DNA from: Harenicola maris
GTDB taxonomy: Bacteria; Pseudomonadota; Alphaproteobacteria; Rhodobacterales; Rhodobacteraceae
DNA: 64,000 bases
Assembly (NCBI GenBank): GCA_018524345.1
Contig: JADQAZ010000001.1
Span: 1,116,001 to 1,180,000 of the forward strand
Direction: 5' to 3'
Shown here in pieces: positions 26,829 through 34,855 of this stretch. The first letter of the stretch is position 1. Each line of letters begins with the position of its first letter. The position numbers and the translations under genes are program-made. Under the pieces are notes generated by a model. The model did no database searches. It had not been told where the DNA came from and was given only the letters and a program-made list of their open reading frames with translations.

Positions 26829-27625
26829 GCGCGCAGGTAAACACAGGAAACGGGGGCCCTGTGGCCCCCGAATTCACCTTTGACGGCAATGGGGATCGTT
26901 GCCGGATCGGGCTTATTTTCATGGCGTCCTCTGTTGTGATGGAGGCCGAGATGTGGGCCATGGCCCCGAAGGGGGTTTCGATCCACACGACGCGGATTGA
27001 ATTGCCCAAGGTCACGGTTGAGGGCATTCAGGCGATGATGGATGCGCCGCAGGTGGAGCAGGCGGCACGTCTGTTGGCCTCGGCCCCGCTTGATGTGCTG
27101 TGCTTTGGCGGCACCTCGGCCTCGTTTCTGCATGGGACGGCCTATGACAAGGCCCTGATGGCAAAGCTGAAGCAATGGGCGCCGGGGATTGCGGTGAACA
27201 CGGCCTCGACGGCGTCTTTGGCGGGGTTGCAGGCGGTTGGGGCGCAGTCCGTCATTTTGGCGACGCCCTATGTCGACGGGGTGCATAACCGCGCGATCCG
27301 CTTCCTTGAGGAAAACGGGCATCCTGTGGTCGCGAGCCGGAACCTTGGCATTGATACGGATCAGGCCTTGGCGGAAGTGCCGCTGCAAAAGACCTTTGAC
27401 ATGATTTGCGAGATGGATACGCCGGAGGCCAATGCTGTCTTTATCAGTTGCACGAATTTCCTGACCGCGGGCCTGATCGATGCTGTTGAAAAGGAGTTGG
27501 GCAAGCCGGTGGTTTCGGCTGTCCAGTCCTCGTTCTGGCATGCGTTGCGGCTCGGGGGCGTTGCGGATGATTGCCCGGGGTACGGCGCATTGTTCCAGCA
27601 TGGCCTGCCAGAGGTGGGGGAATGA
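26825..27625 (+). CDS. Asp/Glu racemase superfamily enzyme, arylmalonate-decarboxylase-like
   Basis: 266 residues of the maleate isomerase / arylmalonate decarboxylase group. Racemases and isomerases use two cysteines. Here the first position is glycine (Gly96 in FGGTSASF) and only the second remains (Cys209 in ISCTNFL). Gly96-Thr97-Ser98, Tyr149 and Cys209 line up with Gly74-Thr75-Ser76, Tyr126 and Cys188 of Bordetella AMDase, and the end (VVSAVQSSFWHALRLGG, PGYGALF) is also similar. A decarboxylase acting on a substituted malonate taken up by the adjacent TRAP system is therefore inferred. The N-terminus has about 20 extra residues. Confidence 0.8.
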   Translation: MSAQVNTGNGGPVAPEFTFDGNGDRCRIGLIFMASSVVMEAEMWAMAPKGVSIHTTRIELPKVTVEGIQAMMDAPQVEQAARLLASAPLDVLCFGGTSASFLHGTAYDKALMAKLKQWAPGIAVNTASTASLAGLQAVGAQSVILATPYVDGVHNRAIRFLEENGHPVVASRNLGIDTDQALAEVPLQKTFDMICEMDTPEANAVFISCTNFLTAGLIDAVEKELGKPVVSAVQSSFWHALRLGGVADDCPGYGALFQHGLPEVGE

Positions 27626-28134
27626 CCTCTGGTCGCCCCCCTATGCTCGAGGGGGCGGTCAAGGGGCCTGTGGCGCGGGCCGCGGTGCGGGGCACCGAAA
27701 TGCTGGCGGCGGGGTTGATGGGCTCGATTGTCCTTCTGGTCTTGGCGAATGCTCTGGGGCGCTATCTTTTTGACCGGCCGCTGCCCTGGAGCGAGGAGAT
27801 CGTCATGACGGCGATGATCTGGGTGGCCTCTGTCGGGATTGTTCTGGGCATAGTGCGTGGCAGTTTGATCTGCTGTGATGTTCTGGTCATGCGCCTGCCG
27901 GTCCGTTTGCGCCGTATGCTTGGCGTTGTCTGCGGCGTTCTGGGTGGTTTGACCCTAGCGTTCTTCGCGATGAAGATCGGGGCCTATCTGTCCCTTTTCG
28001 GCGCGGATGTGACGCCGATCCTGCGCATGCCCAAGGGCCTCGGGATTGCGGCCTTGATGCTGAGCATGGCGGGGATGGCGGCGGTGTTGTTGTTTCGGTC
28101 TGCGCGCGCGGCATTTGGAGGCTCTGCGTCATGA
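27622..28134 (+). CDS. TRAP transporter small permease, DctQ family
   Basis: 170 residues with four hydrophobic segments and the family block RPLPWSEEIVMTAMIWVASVG. It starts at an ATGA overlap with the enzyme gene; a longer upstream frame is shadow sequence. Together with the large permease it forms the membrane part of the importer. Confidence 0.92.
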   Translation: MTSGRPPMLEGAVKGPVARAAVRGTEMLAAGLMGSIVLLVLANALGRYLFDRPLPWSEEIVMTAMIWVASVGIVLGIVRGSLICCDVLVMRLPVRLRRMLGVVCGVLGGLTLAFFAMKIGAYLSLFGADVTPILRMPKGLGIAALMLSMAGMAAVLLFRSARAAFGGSAS

Positions 28135-29411
28135 TGGGGCTGGCCGCTGCGACCATTCTGACGCTCTGTGTGCTTGCACTTGCCGGTGTGCCGATCATCG
28201 TGGCTCTGGCGGCCTCGGTTGTGGTCTTTTTGACCTTTTCGGGGGGCTGGATGCTGGCGATGCCGCAGCAGACATTGGTGGGGCTGTCTGATTACATTCT
28301 GGTCACGCTGCCCCTGTTTATTCTGGCGGGGGGAATCATGAATGCGGGGGGCATCGCCGATCGGCTGTTTGCCTTTGCCAGCGCCTTGCTTGGCTGGATG
28401 CGGGGCGGTTTGGCCCATGTGAATGTCGGCGTGAGCCTGATGTTCGGCGGCATGATCGGCACCTCTGTTGCGGATCTGGCGGGGAGCGGGTCTGTGATCA
28501 TTCCGAAGATGAAGGAAGCCGGTTATCCCGGGCCATTTGCGGCGGCCTTGACCGCGACCTCCTCGGGCATCGGGGTTCTGGTGCCGCCGTCATCGCCCAT
28601 GATCCTGTATTCTGCGGTGACGGGGACCTCGCTTGGCGCGATGTTCCTTGCGGGCGCCATTCCGGGGCTGCTTATGGCCACGGCGCTGATGCTGACGATC
28701 GGGGTGCTGGCGCGGTATCATGGCTGGAAGCCGGCGCAGGGGTTTTCATGGCTCTTGCTGGTGAAAACCGGGCGGGAGGCGATCTTGCCGATGGGGATGC
28801 CGGTGCTCATCCTTGGCGGATTGGTGTTCGGCCTGTTTACGCCATCGGAGGCTGGGGCGTTTGCTGTCGCCTATGCTCTTTTCCTGTCGATGATCGTCTA
28901 TCGCAGCCTTGATTTTCGGGGGCTTTACCGTGTGGCGGTGGATGCCGCTGTGTTGACGGGCGAGGTTTTGATGGTTGTTGGCCTGTCTACGGCATTGGGA
29001 TGGGCCCTGTCTCAGGCCCGTGTGCCAGTGGCTTTGGCCGAGGTGATGACGGTTCTGTTCCCGTTTGAATCGGTGGTGTTGCAGATTTTCGCCCTGCTGT
29101 TGCTGGCCTTGATCGCGGGGATGGTGCTGGATCCGTTGATCCCGATGATTATGCCGGTTTTGCTGCCCTCTTTGATGACCTTGGATGTGGATCTGGTGCA
29201 TTTCGGGGTTTTGATGGTGATGACCGTTGCAATCGGGCAGGTGACGCCGCCGGTGGCTCTTGCGCTCTTGGTGGCCGCCCGGATCGGGAATGAGGAGGTG
29301 ATTGCGGTGACACGTGCGAACACGGCTTTTCTGCTCGCGATGGTGGGGTTGCTGTTGATCCTCGTCCTGGTGCCTTCATTGTCGCTTTGGTTGCCGAGCC
29401 TTTTGATGTGA
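28131..29411 (+). CDS. TRAP transporter large permease, DctM family
   Basis: 426 residues, about twelve membrane segments, with MFGGMIGTSVADLAGSGSVIIPKM and TSSGIGVLVPPSSPMI near the middle and IMPVLLPSLM, VMTVAIGQVTPPVA near the end, all typical of DctM. It overlaps the small permease by four bases. Binding protein, enzyme and both permeases thus form one translationally coupled operon. Confidence 0.95.
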   Translation: MMGLAAATILTLCVLALAGVPIIVALAASVVVFLTFSGGWMLAMPQQTLVGLSDYILVTLPLFILAGGIMNAGGIADRLFAFASALLGWMRGGLAHVNVGVSLMFGGMIGTSVADLAGSGSVIIPKMKEAGYPGPFAAALTATSSGIGVLVPPSSPMILYSAVTGTSLGAMFLAGAIPGLLMATALMLTIGVLARYHGWKPAQGFSWLLLVKTGREAILPMGMPVLILGGLVFGLFTPSEAGAFAVAYALFLSMIVYRSLDFRGLYRVAVDAAVLTGEVLMVVGLSTALGWALSQARVPVALAEVMTVLFPFESVVLQIFALLLLALIAGMVLDPLIPMIMPVLLPSLMTLDVDLVHFGVLMVMTVAIGQVTPPVALALLVAARIGNEEVIAVTRANTAFLLAMVGLLLILVLVPSLSLWLPSLLM

Positions 29412-29481
29412 AGGGGCGGGCTTTATGGTTCATCTATGTGCCTTGCCCCTGCGTTGACGGGCACCAGCATTTGAGGCCGCT

Positions 29482-30801
29482 ATGTTAAACCTTCTGTCCA
29501 ATCGCACCTATCGCAACCTGTTTGCGGCGCAGGTTGTTGCGCTGCTCGGGACGGGGTTGGCGACGACCGGCTTGGGGCTTTTGGCCTATCGGTTGTCGGG
29601 CGGCGAGGCGGCGAGGACGCTTGGCATCATTTTTTCGATCAAGATGATAGCCTATGTCTGTGTCGCCCCCATCGCTGGCGCGGTTGCGGCTCGGGTGGAC
29701 CGGCGCCGGTTGTTGATTGGTCTCGATCTTGTGCGCGCGGTCTCTGCGCTTGCCCTGTTTTTCGTGACCGAGGTTTGGCAGGTCTACCTGTTGATCCTTG
29801 CGCTGCAGTCCGCCTCGGCGGCCTTCACGCCGACCTTTCAGGCGACATTGCCGGATGTGCTTCCTGATGAGGCCGATTATACCCGCGCTCTGTCGCTTTC
29901 GCGTCTGGCCTATGATCTGGAGAACCTGTTGAGCCCGACACTGGCCGCGCTTTTGCTTTTGGTGATGAGTTCCGGAACGCTGTTTCTAGGGACCATGGCG
30001 GGGTTTCTGGGCTCTGCCTTGCTGGTGGCCTCTGTCATGTTGCCCACTGCCACTGCGGCGGGGTCTGGCAAGGGGTTCGGCGGCATGGCGCGGGGTTTTC
30101 ATATCTATTTCGCGACCCCGCGGTTGCGGGGATTGCTCGGGTTGAACCTTGCGGCCTCGGCGGCGGGCGCGATGGTTCTGGTCAACACAATCATAGCGGT
30201 CAAAGAGATGCTGGGGCTGTCCGACAGCGGGCTGGCCTGGACGATGTTTGCCTTCGGGGCGGGGTCCATGGTGGCGGCTCTTGTGCTGCCGCGGTTTTTG
30301 ACGCGGGTTTCTGACCGGTTGGTCATGATACTGGGGGCATTCCTGATGCTCTTTGCATTGGTTGGTTTGAGTGTGTTGATCGCGATCAATGGGTTGAGTT
30401 GGGCCTATTTGCTCGGGGCTTGGGCGGTGGTTGGGTTTGGCTATTCGGTTGTGCTTACGCCGTCTGGCCGCATTTTGCGGCGCTCGGCCAATCCGGAGGA
30501 TCGCACGGCGCTGTTTTCCGTGCAGTTTGCCCTGAGCCATGGCTGTTGGCTGATGACCTATCCGCTGTCGGGCTGGGTGATGACGGGGTTCGGAATGATC
30601 CCGGCCTTGCTTGTTCTGGCTGGGCTGACGCTTTTGGGGATCGTGATTTGTATCGCGCAGTGGCCTGTGGAGGATGGGCCTGAGGTGGCGCATACCCACA
30701 CGAACCTGCCATTGGATCACCCCCATCTCAAGGGACACCGCAGGCATGAGCATGCCCTGATCATTGATGAGCTGCATCCCTATTGGAGCACGCGGTTTTA
30801 G
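29482..30801 (+). CDS. MFS transporter with histidine-rich C-terminal tail
   Basis: 439 residues with twelve predicted membrane segments and VAARVDRRRLLIGLD as the loop 2-3 motif. The last 45 residues are cytosolic and histidine-rich (THTNLPLDHPHLKGH, then RRHEHALIIDELHPYW). His-rich tails of this kind occur in metal exporters such as NreB-type nickel transporters, so metal-linked transport is possible but unproven. It is 70 bases from the TRAP operon and may have its own promoter. Confidence 0.85.
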   Translation: MLNLLSNRTYRNLFAAQVVALLGTGLATTGLGLLAYRLSGGEAARTLGIIFSIKMIAYVCVAPIAGAVAARVDRRRLLIGLDLVRAVSALALFFVTEVWQVYLLILALQSASAAFTPTFQATLPDVLPDEADYTRALSLSRLAYDLENLLSPTLAALLLLVMSSGTLFLGTMAGFLGSALLVASVMLPTATAAGSGKGFGGMARGFHIYFATPRLRGLLGLNLAASAAGAMVLVNTIIAVKEMLGLSDSGLAWTMFAFGAGSMVAALVLPRFLTRVSDRLVMILGAFLMLFALVGLSVLIAINGLSWAYLLGAWAVVGFGYSVVLTPSGRILRRSANPEDRTALFSVQFALSHGCWLMTYPLSGWVMTGFGMIPALLVLAGLTLLGIVICIAQWPVEDGPEVAHTHTNLPLDHPHLKGHRRHEHALIIDELHPYWSTRF

Positions 30802-30978
30802 TGTGCTTTGCGGAGTTCCGGCTGTGGAGAGGGAGGGTGCGTCGGTAGTAGCCGCGTTGCAGATCGGCGCAGCGGGGCGTCGGGTTTGCGCCTGTCAGCT
30901 GTGGGATGCAAAAAACCTCTACCTGCGCGTCGTGGCTTGTTGACCATCCCGCGCAGGCAGGCTAATCCCACGCGGCGT

Positions 30979-31064
30979 GCCGGTGTGGCGGAATGGTAGA
31001 CGCAGGGGATTCAAAATCCCCCGATGGTGACATCGTGTCGGTTCGAGTCCGACCACCGGTACCA
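30979..31064 (+). tRNA. tRNA-Leu(CAA)
   Basis: An 86-base class II tRNA. The acceptor stem GCCGGTG pairs with CACCGGT (a G-T pair at the end), the anticodon loop TTCAAAA gives CAA, the long variable arm CGATGGTGACATCG is characteristic of leucine tRNAs, and the T-loop is GGTTCGAGTCC. The 3' CCA is encoded. It would read UUG codons. Confidence 0.97.
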
Positions 31065-31069
31065 AAACC

Positions 31070-31198
31070 GATCTTTTGCGAAGCAAAAAATCGGTTGCGG
31101 CAGGTGCTTCGTCAGAAGCACCGAGAGCTAAACAAGCTGATCTTTTGCGAAGCAAAAAATCGGTTGCGGCAGGTGCTTCGCAAGAAGCACCGAGAGCT
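31070..31198 (+). repeat. Tandem 60-base repeat with two hairpins per unit
   Basis: Two copies (31070-31129 and 31139-31198) differ at only two positions. Each contains GATCTTTTGC/GCAAAAAATC around GAA (one mismatch) and GGTGCTTC/GAAGCACC around a 4-base loop. They begin six bases after the tRNA 3' end, so they could terminate it or protect its precursor. They may belong to a dispersed repeat family of the genome. Confidence 0.75.
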
Positions 31199-31313
31199 CC
31201 CTGATCTCTTACAAAACAAATCCCAAACACATCCAGCCCCCAAGCGGGCCTTACTCCGTTTCCCTCAAACACCTCCACAGAAACCTCACCCTATCCTCCC
31301 AACGGGACGCCGG

Positions 31314-31349
31314 GGCGGCTTTTACGCAGTAAAAGCCGCCCCCCCCCCC
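31314..31349 (+). repeat. Hairpin followed by an 11-C homopolymer
   Basis: GGCGGCTTTTA pairs with TAAAAGCCGCC (11-bp stem), and the 3' arm runs into eleven consecutive C residues (31339-31349). The tract is intergenic, 125 bases before modA. It is prone to slippage but not inside a reading frame. Confidence 0.6.
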
Positions 31350-31474
31350 GCAGGCGCCCGGCAGGGCGCCGCATATAAAGGCAGCAGGAAGAGCGGCCTG
31401 AAATCCAGCGCCTGACACAGTGTGTTCAGCGCAGCGCACTTGATTTCCATGGCTATTCTATGTGCAAAGGGGGG

Positions 31475-32191
31475 ATGCGGGTTCTATTAACCATTCTGGC
31501 CCTGTTGGCCCTGCCGACCTCTGCTTCTGCGGGGCAGGTGACGGTGGCTGTGGCGGCGAATTTTTTGACCACGGCGCAGGCTTTGGCCGAGGGGTTCGAG
31601 GCCGGGGGGCGGCATGAGGTGCGGCTGGCCCATGGGGCGACGGGGACATTGACGGCGCAGATCACGCGCGGGGCGCCTTTTGACATCTTCTTAGCGGCGG
31701 ATCAGGCGCGGCCTGCGGTTTTGGCGGCTGAGGACCTGGTCGCAGCCGGGCCATCGACCTATGCGGAGGGGCGGCTGGCGGTGGCCTTTCGGGGCGATCC
31801 GGTGCCCTTTGGCGAGATCACCCGCATGGCGATTGCCGATCCGCAGGTGGCGCCCTATGGCGCGGCGGCCTTGGAGGCTTTGGCCGGGTTGGGGATTTCG
31901 CCCGAGTTGGTGCGGGGCGAGAATGTGGCGCAGGCGATGAGTTTTGTTGTGACCGGCAATGCGGAGGCGGGAATTGTGGCGCGGTCTATGGTGCTGAACC
32001 CGCGGTTTCGCGGCAGCTTTGCCAATATCCATGCCAGCCTGCATGCGCCGGTAAGGCAGGATGCGGTTTTGCTTTTGCGGGGGGCGGAGAACCCTGCGGC
32101 GCGGGCGTTCTATACCTATCTGTTTTCGGCCGAGGCCCGCCGGATCATTATCAATGCCGGTTACGGGCCGGGGATCGGGGGGCAGGAATGA
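31475..32191 (+). CDS. modA: Molybdate ABC transporter substrate-binding protein
   Basis: 238 residues with a signal peptide (MRVLLTILALLALPTSASA). ModA motifs are VAVAANFLTTAQALA, the oxyanion-binding GATGTLTAQITRGAPFDIFLAAD and YGAAALEAL. It captures molybdate (or tungstate) in the periplasm. The start at MRVLLT is favoured by the AAAGGGGGG site before it; an ATG five codons upstream is possible. It overlaps modB by four bases. Confidence 0.93.
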   Translation: MRVLLTILALLALPTSASAGQVTVAVAANFLTTAQALAEGFEAGGRHEVRLAHGATGTLTAQITRGAPFDIFLAADQARPAVLAAEDLVAAGPSTYAEGRLAVAFRGDPVPFGEITRMAIADPQVAPYGAAALEALAGLGISPELVRGENVAQAMSFVVTGNAEAGIVARSMVLNPRFRGSFANIHASLHAPVRQDAVLLLRGAENPAARAFYTYLFSAEARRIIINAGYGPGIGGQE

Positions 32192-32865
32192 TCCCTTGGG
32201 AGGCGGTTTTTCTGACGCTGAAGCTAGCAGCGGTTTCGACGGTGCTTTTGATGCTGGTGGCGACGCCTTTGGCTTGGTGGCTGGCGACAACGCGGTTTTT
32301 CTTGCGCCCTGTGGTGGAGGCGGTGACGGCCCTGCCTTTGGTGCTGCCGCCGACGGTTTTGGGGTTTTACCTGTTGATCCTGATGTCGCCTGATACGGCG
32401 CTTGGGGCGGCTTGGGTGGATTTGACGGGATCGACGCTGACCTTTTCCTTTGCGGGACTGGTGATTGCCTCGGTCATCTATTCGTTGCCCTTTGCGGTGC
32501 AGCCCCTGCAAGGCGCGTTCCAGAGCGTGGGGCAGGGCACCTTGGAGGCCGCGGCCCTGATGGGGGCGGGGCGGTGGGACAGGTTCCGCTCTGTCGCCGT
32601 GCCCTTGGCGGGGCGGGGGTTTTTGACCGCTATTGTCCTGAGCTTTGCCCATACCTTGGGCGAGTTCGGGGTGGTTTTGATGGTGGGCGGGAATATTCCG
32701 GGCGAGACGCGGGTGATCGCGATCGAGATTTATAACGCCGTGGAAACATTGGAGTATGAGGTGGCGCATCGGCTTTCGGCGGGGCTGTTGATTGCTTCCT
32801 TTGCGGTGCTCAGCTTTGTCTATTTGCTCAACCGGAAATCGCGGGGGGCCCATGTCGGAGGGTAG
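32188..32865 (+). CDS. modB: Molybdate ABC transporter permease
   Basis: 225 residues with five to six membrane helices. LPLVLPPTVLGFYLL and the EAA-type loop LEAAALMGAGRWDRFRSVAVPLAGRGF with HTLGEFGVVLMVGGNIPGETR are ModB signatures. It forms the homodimeric channel. It overlaps modC by 14 bases. Confidence 0.95.
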   Translation: MIPWEAVFLTLKLAAVSTVLLMLVATPLAWWLATTRFFLRPVVEAVTALPLVLPPTVLGFYLLILMSPDTALGAAWVDLTGSTLTFSFAGLVIASVIYSLPFAVQPLQGAFQSVGQGTLEAAALMGAGRWDRFRSVAVPLAGRGFLTAIVLSFAHTLGEFGVVLMVGGNIPGETRVIAIEIYNAVETLEYEVAHRLSAGLLIASFAVLSFVYLLNRKSRGAHVGG

Positions 32866-33901
32866 CGGGGCGGCATTGCGGCTCAATGCCCTGATCCATC
32901 AGGGGGAGTTTGCGCTGGAGCTGGCCGAGGAGATCGCGCCGGGGCAGATCACCTGTCTGTTCGGCCCCTCGGGGAGCGGCAAGAGCAGCACCCTGCGGGC
33001 GATTGCGGGGCTGGCTGCGGGGTTGCAGGGGCGGGTGACGCTTGGCTCCGAGCTGTGGCATGAGGGCAAGCGCAGCCGTCTTGCGCCGCACAAGCGCCGC
33101 ATTGGCTATATGGCGCAGCAGCCGCAGCTTTTGCCCCATAAGTCTGTGCGCGGCAATCTGGACTATGTGGCGCGGCGGTCCGGCACCGAGGGGCAGGTGG
33201 AGACTATGATCAGCGATCTGGGGCTGGCCGGATTGGTGCGCCAGCGGCCCGCGACCCTGTCGGGCGGGGAGCAGCAGCGGGTGGCGCTTGCGCAGGCGCT
33301 GCTCCGGGCGCCGCGGGTTTTGTTGCTGGACGAGCCGCTTAGCGCGCTGGATGGCGGGGCGAAGGCGGATCTGGTGCAGGTGCTGCGCCGCGAGGTGCGG
33401 CGGCTGAAGGCGCCAACGCTTTTGGTCAGTCATGACGCAGAGGAGGTCGCGGCGCTGTCGGATCGGGTGCTGTGGATCGAGGGCGGCCGGATTGTGGACG
33501 AGGGGCCGTTTCCCGACGGGCAGGGCGGCGAGGCGCAGCCTGTGGAGGGGCAGATTGCCAAGGTTTCCGAGGGGAAGTGTTTTGTGCGCGCGGGCAGCAT
33601 TGCCTTTTGGGTGCCCGGGGATGGGGCCGCGGGGGCGCCGCTTCGGGCCTTGCTTGGGGAGCGTGATCTGCTGATCACCAAGACGCGCCCGCCGATGTCG
33701 AGCGCCATGGGCGGCGGCGAGGCCGAGGTGCGGGGTGTGACTCCTGTGGACGGGGACAAGACCTCTGTCAGGGTAGAGTTGGACGCCAACGGGATACTGC
33801 TGACGGCGCGGCTGGATATTGCGCGCTTGCGGGCGCTGCGCCTGTCGATTGGCGAGCGGGTCGGGGTTTTGATTGTGGGTGTGGTTCCGCTGGCGGGGTG
33901 A
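32852..33901 (+). CDS. modC: Molybdate ABC transporter ATP-binding protein
   Basis: 349 residues: Walker A GPSGSGKSS, signature LSGGEQQRVALAQAL, Walker B RVLLLDEPLSALD, switch SHDAEE, then a C-terminal TOBE/Mop region that may bind oxyanion. The start MSEGSGAAL inside modB matches family length. Molybdate import serves Mo-enzymes; a MocA-like gene lies elsewhere in the window. Confidence 0.95.
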   Translation: MSEGSGAALRLNALIHQGEFALELAEEIAPGQITCLFGPSGSGKSSTLRAIAGLAAGLQGRVTLGSELWHEGKRSRLAPHKRRIGYMAQQPQLLPHKSVRGNLDYVARRSGTEGQVETMISDLGLAGLVRQRPATLSGGEQQRVALAQALLRAPRVLLLDEPLSALDGGAKADLVQVLRREVRRLKAPTLLVSHDAEEVAALSDRVLWIEGGRIVDEGPFPDGQGGEAQPVEGQIAKVSEGKCFVRAGSIAFWVPGDGAAGAPLRALLGERDLLITKTRPPMSSAMGGGEAEVRGVTPVDGDKTSVRVELDANGILLTARLDIARLRALRLSIGERVGVLIVGVVPLAG

Positions 33902-34109
33902 TGGCCTTTTCCGCGGGAAATTGCCGGTGAAACTTTACGGGCCGAAATATCGTCAATTGATCCCATTCCCTTGGGGCAACGATTCGTCGGGCACTGTGCC
34001 AAATTTGTAGACAATTGGAGCCAATCGTCTTTGATGTGCGAAATTGATGTTGAATCGCGAACGATGACCTGAGGTCACATTCTGCCTTGTTTCGATTTTC
34101 GACAAATTA

Positions 34110-34125
34110 TTAACGAAACGTTAAC
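34110..34125. promoter_or_regulatory. CtrA-type site upstream of RTX cluster
   Basis: TTAA, seven bases, TTAAC: a perfect match to the CtrA full-site consensus of alphaproteobacteria. CtrA controls motility and other differentiated functions in Rhodobacteraceae. It lies about 730 bases ahead of the first RTX start, so a direct promoter role needs a long leader or a separate short transcript. Confidence 0.5.
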
Positions 34126-34166
34126 GCCCGCGTTTGTTTCAGAACCAGAAACAGTTGCCTCTGTGG

Positions 34167-34190
34167 ACCTGCCAAAAAGTCAGGTTTTTT
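34167..34190 (+). terminator. Weak T-tailed hairpin
   Basis: ACCTG pairs with CAGGT over a nine-base loop and is followed by T residues. Only five base pairs, so it may attenuate rather than terminate. Confidence 0.35.
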
Positions 34191-34343
34191 ACGCTTTGTT
34201 AACCCGCGTAAAATTGGCAAAACTTGCCTAAAATCACTTATTAATTGGAGTGAAATCGATCCCCAGAGGGGGAATTTCGGGGGGACCCTCGATTGTTTCC
34301 CTTGGGTCAATTTTGTTCGGTATTTATCTAGACAAATATGACT

Positions 34344-34380
34344 AAAAAAAGGCAATGATTCGATGGGGCTGCCTTTTTTG
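34344..34380. terminator. Bidirectional intrinsic terminator
   Basis: AAAAAAGGCA pairs with TGCCTTTTTT around a 15-base loop; the A and T runs give a U-tract on either strand. It could end modABC transcripts or a short RNA starting near the CtrA site. Confidence 0.6.
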
Positions 34381-34696
34381 TGCCTTTTTTGCTTTCGGCG
34401 CAGTGCGGCAGAGCGGTATAACGATCCTGCCCAACTGGGGGGTGATGTTTACTGGCTGCGGGGGCGGCCACACAGACCGCCGTGCATCTGTCACGGAAGC
34501 TTGTGTGCTGTCCTGTTTGTCCGGTGGACGAAAGGTTCTGCATAATGGCGCCGACCTGCAAGTGATTTGCAGCGGTGTCTCCGGGTGCGCCTGCACCCTG
34601 CAAGGCTTCTTTCAGTTGTATGTATGTGATGTGTGACCGCTTTTAGGCCAAACGCATCACTTCGCATGGGCAGTGGCAACTGTGTGAGGGTCGTTC

Positions 34697-34843
34697 ATGA
34701 CCAAACGCTTGAATATTACGGCTCGTCTCGTCGCTTTCGCGGCCATGGACGACATGCGCGGTGCTGCTGTCGATGCTTGTTCAGTGGGTAACGAGAGCAA
34801 TGAAACCACCGGTCGGATGTTTACGACCGGCTGGCGGTTTTAA
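34697..34843 (+). CDS. Possible 48-residue leader ORF
   Basis: A short frame beginning MTKRLNITARLVAFAAMDD stops 12 bases before the ATG of the first RTX gene. GTGAGGG stands seven bases before its start. Its 3' end contains an inverted repeat (CCGGTCG/CGACCGG, 34809-34830) that could affect ribosome access to the RTX gene. It may be a leader peptide or chance; no homologue is recognised. Confidence 0.3.
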   Translation: MTKRLNITARLVAFAAMDDMRGAAVDACSVGNESNETTGRMFTTGWRF

Positions 34844-34855
34844 CAGGAGACGAAC

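Larger units (their letters stand above)
33902..34696. other. Long A/T-rich leader region before the RTX cluster
   Basis: No convincing gene is seen. It contains a CtrA-type site, a small T-tailed hairpin (34167-34190), a GGCAA/TTGCC hairpin (34216-34228) and a stronger bidirectional terminator (34344-34380). A plus-strand frame of 93 codons in its second half has poor codon use. The arrangement would allow a short transcript from near 34130 to 34380, or an unusually long leader for the RTX gene. Confidence 0.5.

Noticed and set aside
31070-31198. CRISPR-like array
   Set aside because: Only two copies with a 9-base gap, hairpin-rich and no cas genes nearby.
34355-34636. A 93-codon frame in the RTX leader
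   Set aside because: Starts inside a terminator hairpin, cysteine-rich with atypical codons and no ribosome-binding site.
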